From contig JAITAZ010000385.1 in NCBI GenBank assembly GCA_031283825.1, positions 1-7,885 of the forward strand: 7,885 bases of DNA, in the 5' to 3' direction. Shown here piece after piece: positions 5,765 through 7,885 of the stretch. The first letter of the stretch is position 1; each line of letters opens with the position of its first letter. A program made the position numbers and the translations under genes. Origin of the DNA: Planctomycetaceae bacterium (GTDB lineage Bacteria > Planctomycetota > Planctomycetia > Pirellulales > Thermoguttaceae). Under the pieces are notes generated by a model. The model was not told the DNA's origin and searched no databases. It worked only from the letters and a program-made list of their open reading frames with translations.

Positions 5765-5851
5765 TTAAACTACCTAATTCTTTCTACGTTAAATGATGAA
5801 AATAAAAAATAACACTGGGTAATAATAGAGATTCTCTAATAATTTAATATT

Positions 5852-5865
5852 TCGTAACTATTCGG
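5852..5865. repeat. Degenerate solo end of the palindromic element family
   Basis: TCGTAACTATTCGG resembles the left end TCGTAACCATTCAC. The AT-rich bases before it (TAATTTAATATTT) also resemble those before the end at 4104. No matching right end is seen nearby. It may be a solo or decayed element between cheX and the pRiA4b ORF-3-like gene, or a chance match. Confidence 0.35.
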
Positions 5866-5876
5866 TTGCAATATTT

Positions 5877-6413
5877 TTATCCGTTTGTAGTTTGTATCAA
5901 TGATGTCGTAACCATGAAAACTCTGTCTTGAATTGTTAATGAATCTGGATCGTTTATTTCAAACGAAATGCTGCTGTATTCGATTCCTTTTGAATACGAA
6001 ATCTGATAATTGCTGCCTAAAATTACCGACGGTATTGTTATGTTATTTATCATCCATTGCGTGTTGTAGAGTTTAGTTTTTATTCCTCCCGCGATGATAT
6101 TCGTTATCTCTCCAACGCCGTCGATTACTTGCGCGTTAATCGACTTATACGATTCCATCGATAATCCCGAAACAGCGGCTACTGCAACTCGTTCCGGCAT
6201 CGCAATCGATATAAAACCTGTGCATTTTCCGCTTAATCCAATTAGTCCGGTAACATGCGTACTCGGAAATTGAATAGGTATCTGCGATACGCCAACAACA
6301 CGAATCGAAAGATTACACATCTGCAAACATTTCTCAACCGACATTATTGTCGAATTTATAATCAAAGAATTTACTTCCAATCCCTTGATTTCATTAACAG
6401 CATCAACTGACAT
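5877..6413 (-). CDS. CheX-like chemotaxis phosphatase
   Basis: It resembles the CheC/CheX/FliY family, which removes phosphate from CheY-P or related receivers in the cytoplasm. The catalytic pattern is present once, E102-x-x-N105, in VIDGVGEITNIIAGGIK (96-112); one such helix is typical of CheX. The preceding GLIGLSGKCTGFISIAMPE (56-74) is the usual central strand pair, and the C-terminal SISFEI and VFMVTTSLIQ are the closing strands. Residues 1-40 give the first helix, so the ATG at 6413 fits, although no Shine-Dalgarno is seen. Length 178 aa, slightly longer than the usual 150-160 because of the N-terminus. It follows pilT by 137 bases on the same strand and may act on a receiver that regulates pili; that is inference. 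No CheA or CheY gene is in the window. Confidence 0.82.
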   Translation of the reverse strand: MSVDAVNEIKGLEVNSLIINSTIMSVEKCLQMCNLSIRVVGVSQIPIQFPSTHVTGLIGLSGKCTGFISIAMPERVAVAAVSGLSMESYKSINAQVIDGVGEITNIIAGGIKTKLYNTQWMINNITIPSVILGSNYQISYSKGIEYSSISFEINDPDSLTIQDRVFMVTTSLIQTTNG

Positions 6414-6550
6414 AAATTTATTTTTTTCGTAAAATTTACAATATTTATAAATAAAATTTGCACGTTAAATTTTCGGCAACATTCTTAATTTTCTGACTGA
6501 TGTCTCATAAAAACTCTTCCTAAAATTAAATTACGAATATTACGCTACAA

Positions 6551-7699
6551 TTACAAAATTCCCGGCTCTTTAACTTCGATTCCTTTTAGTGCCATTTTCA
6601 GCGCTTCGATATTTGGTGCGACTTCAAACGCGGTTGCTCTATCAATTTTTTTTGCGTTTACTAATCCTTTCAAACTCATTGTGAAATCCATCATACCTTC
6701 TGATTCTCCGATTCTTATTGCGTCAGCGAGTTTTGCGTCTTTTTCTTCAAGAATAAGTTTTCTTACAGTTGCGTTAAAGAACATTATCTCGACAGTTGGC
6801 ACTCGAGAAACGCCTTCCATGCACGACGGCAAAAGTTTTTGCGCGACAATTCCTTTCATGTTGAACGCGAGCGCGCTGCGTATTGCTTTGTGCATTGACG
6901 ACGGAAATAAGTCGAGAATACGTCCGATAGTGCTTGGGGCGGTGCTTGCGTGAATTGTTCCGAACACGAGGTGACCGGTTTCGGCGGCGTGAATAGCGGT
7001 TTCGAATGTTTCGCGGTCTCTCATTTCTCCAACTAGCATGACATCGGGGTCTTCTCGAACTGCGTGTTTCATGCCGATTCCGAAATCGACGACGTCTTGA
7101 CCGATTTCGCGTTGGTTAATTAGACATTTATCTTCGGTGAACAGAAATTCGATTGGGTCTTCGAGAGTCAAGATATGTTTACGATAATGCCGGTTGACCC
7201 AGTTTAGCATTGACGCGATAGTAGTACTTTTTCCCGAACCTGTAACTCCGGCGAGTAAAACCATGCCTTGTGAATACTTACAAAGTTCGTAGAGAGACGA
7301 CGGAAGGTGTAATTTTTCGAGGTCTGGGATGAAATTATTTATACGTCGCGCGACCATTCCGAGATGTCCCATTTGTTGAAGAACGTTTACGCGAAATCGC
7401 CAACTTACTCCATCGACATCGCAAGAGTGAGAGAAGTCGGCGCCTCCGGTATCGTTTAATATTTTTCTGTTTCGTTCATCCATGATTGGCAAGATCATTC
7501 GAGTCATTTCTTCGTCGTCGATTGGACCTCGTTTGAGATTTTGCAATTCGCCTTTGACTCGGATTATTGGCGGTCGATCAACTTTTAGATGTAAATCGCT
7601 ACCGCTTAATTTGACTAAAGCTCCGAAGAGTTTATCGATTTCGTATTCTTTTTTCTTCTTGACAAATCGTTCTGCCAGAGAATTTATGTCGTCTGTCAT
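6551..7699 (-). CDS. pilT: PilT-type type IV pilus retraction ATPase
   Basis: A cytoplasmic hexameric ATPase that powers pilus retraction in twitching motility, surface attachment and DNA uptake. Numbered from the chosen ATG (382 aa): the N-terminal domain includes GSDLHLKV (33-40) and PPIIRVKGEL (43-52); Walker A is GVTGSGKSTT (151-160); the Asp box is HILTLEDPIEF (175-185); Walker B with its catalytic Glu is MLVGEMRD (221-228); the His box is TGHLVFGTIHAST (241-253). ADAIRIGESEGM (325-336) matches the AIR-type motif linked to retraction in PilT and absent from PilB. The open frame reaches back to a TTG at 7753, but the ATG at 7699 starts a typical hydrophilic N-terminus and gives a normal length, so it is preferred. 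The C-terminal block looks planctomycete-like. No other pilus genes are present, as is common for pilT in that phylum. A promoter-like sequence lies upstream at 7792-7820. Confidence 0.95.
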   Translation of the reverse strand: MTDDINSLAERFVKKKKEYEIDKLFGALVKLSGSDLHLKVDRPPIIRVKGELQNLKRGPIDDEEMTRMILPIMDERNRKILNDTGGADFSHSCDVDGVSWRFRVNVLQQMGHLGMVARRINNFIPDLEKLHLPSSLYELCKYSQGMVLLAGVTGSGKSTTIASMLNWVNRHYRKHILTLEDPIEFLFTEDKCLINQREIGQDVVDFGIGMKHAVREDPDVMLVGEMRDRETFETAIHAAETGHLVFGTIHASTAPSTIGRILDLFPSSMHKAIRSALAFNMKGIVAQKLLPSCMEGVSRVPTVEIMFFNATVRKLILEEKDAKLADAIRIGESEGMMDFTMSLKGLVNAKKIDRATAFEVAPNIEALKMALKGIEVKEPGIL

Positions 7700-7791
7700 T
7701 TTGTAGTTTTTTGTTAAAAAAATTTTTTTCTCTAATTTCAAGCTGCGCTTCAAACGATTTTAGGCGACAGCTTTACGATCAAACGTCATGC

Positions 7792-7820
7792 AAAATAAAT
7801 CAATGTCAAATCAATGTCAA
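7792..7820 (-). promoter_or_regulatory. Possible sigma-70-type promoter of pilT
   Basis: On the - strand, TTGACA (7820-7815) is followed by a 17-base spacer and TATTTT (7797-7792). The -35 box is perfect, and the -10 box matches 4 of 6 bases. Transcription would begin near 7785, giving a leader of about 85 bases before the ATG at 7699. A second TTGACA lies 11 bases further in (7809-7804), but no good -10 box pairs with it. Confidence 0.4.
7797..7818. repeat. 11-base tandem direct repeat in the pilT promoter
   Basis: AAATCAATGTC occurs twice head to tail (7797-7807 and 7808-7818). The spacing of 11 bases is about one helical turn, so both copies face the same side of DNA and overlap the predicted -35 box and spacer. 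Such an arrangement would suit a regulator bound as a dimer; no regulator is identified. Confidence 0.45.
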
Positions 7821-7885
7821 CAAATCAAAGGCGCAGCAATTGTACCGATTACACTTTAATCGTCAAGTTAGGGGGATCGATAGTT

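Noticed and set aside
7700..7753. TTG start extending PilT by 18 residues
   Set aside because: The extension is a rare-start, Lys-rich stretch with no family resemblance; the ATG at 7699 gives a normal PilT N-terminus.

Overview
The window reads as chromosomal DNA from an AT-rich planctomycete. The main argument is the PilT ATPase at the right end. Its C-terminal block (AIRIG, then a RATAFEVAPN-type stretch, then a GI-L terminus) and its N-terminal GSDLHLKV block look, from memory, like the planctomycete (Pirellulales-type) form of PilT. Most genes also lack a clear Shine-Dalgarno sequence, as is common in that phylum. The taxonomic call is an inference without a database search.

Layout. One long gene on the + strand, uvrA (47-2818), faces five genes on the - strand. 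In order of transcription from the right edge these are pilT (7699-6551), a CheX-like CheY-P phosphatase (6413-5877), a pRiA4b ORF-3-family protein with a lysine-rich tail (5764-5015), a corrinoid (B12) carrier protein of the methyltransferase type (4881-4246) and a small receiver-like protein (4052-3585). The - strand genes are separated by gaps of 112 to about 190 bases, so they are co-directional but not a tightly packed operon. uvrA and the receiver-like gene are convergent, with a 766-base non-coding region between them.

The non-coding DNA is the most unusual part. At least three intergenic regions carry elements bounded by an inverted repeat with the core GTAACCRTTCACG. They are 60, 123 and 535 bases long (4929-4988, 4104-4226, 2912-3446). 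The larger ones carry internal hairpins of the types GCCCTTTCAGGGC and CCCACCGC-nnn-GCGGTGGG. The largest ends in a 95-base repeat made of two palindrome types and present twice. They look like non-autonomous, palindrome-rich mobile elements; no transposase is visible in the window.

Functionally the genes do not form one obvious pathway. UvrA belongs to nucleotide excision repair. PilT drives type IV pilus retraction. CheX and the receiver-like protein could belong to a two-component or chemosensory circuit that might act on pili, but this is only suggested by proximity. The corrinoid protein implies one-carbon methyl transfer, with its partner methyltransferase outside the window. uvrA itself is odd: a stretch of about 85 residues is missing compared with E. 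coli UvrA, and asparagine-rich low-complexity sequence, partly encoded by short tandem DNA repeats, sits at three places in the protein.
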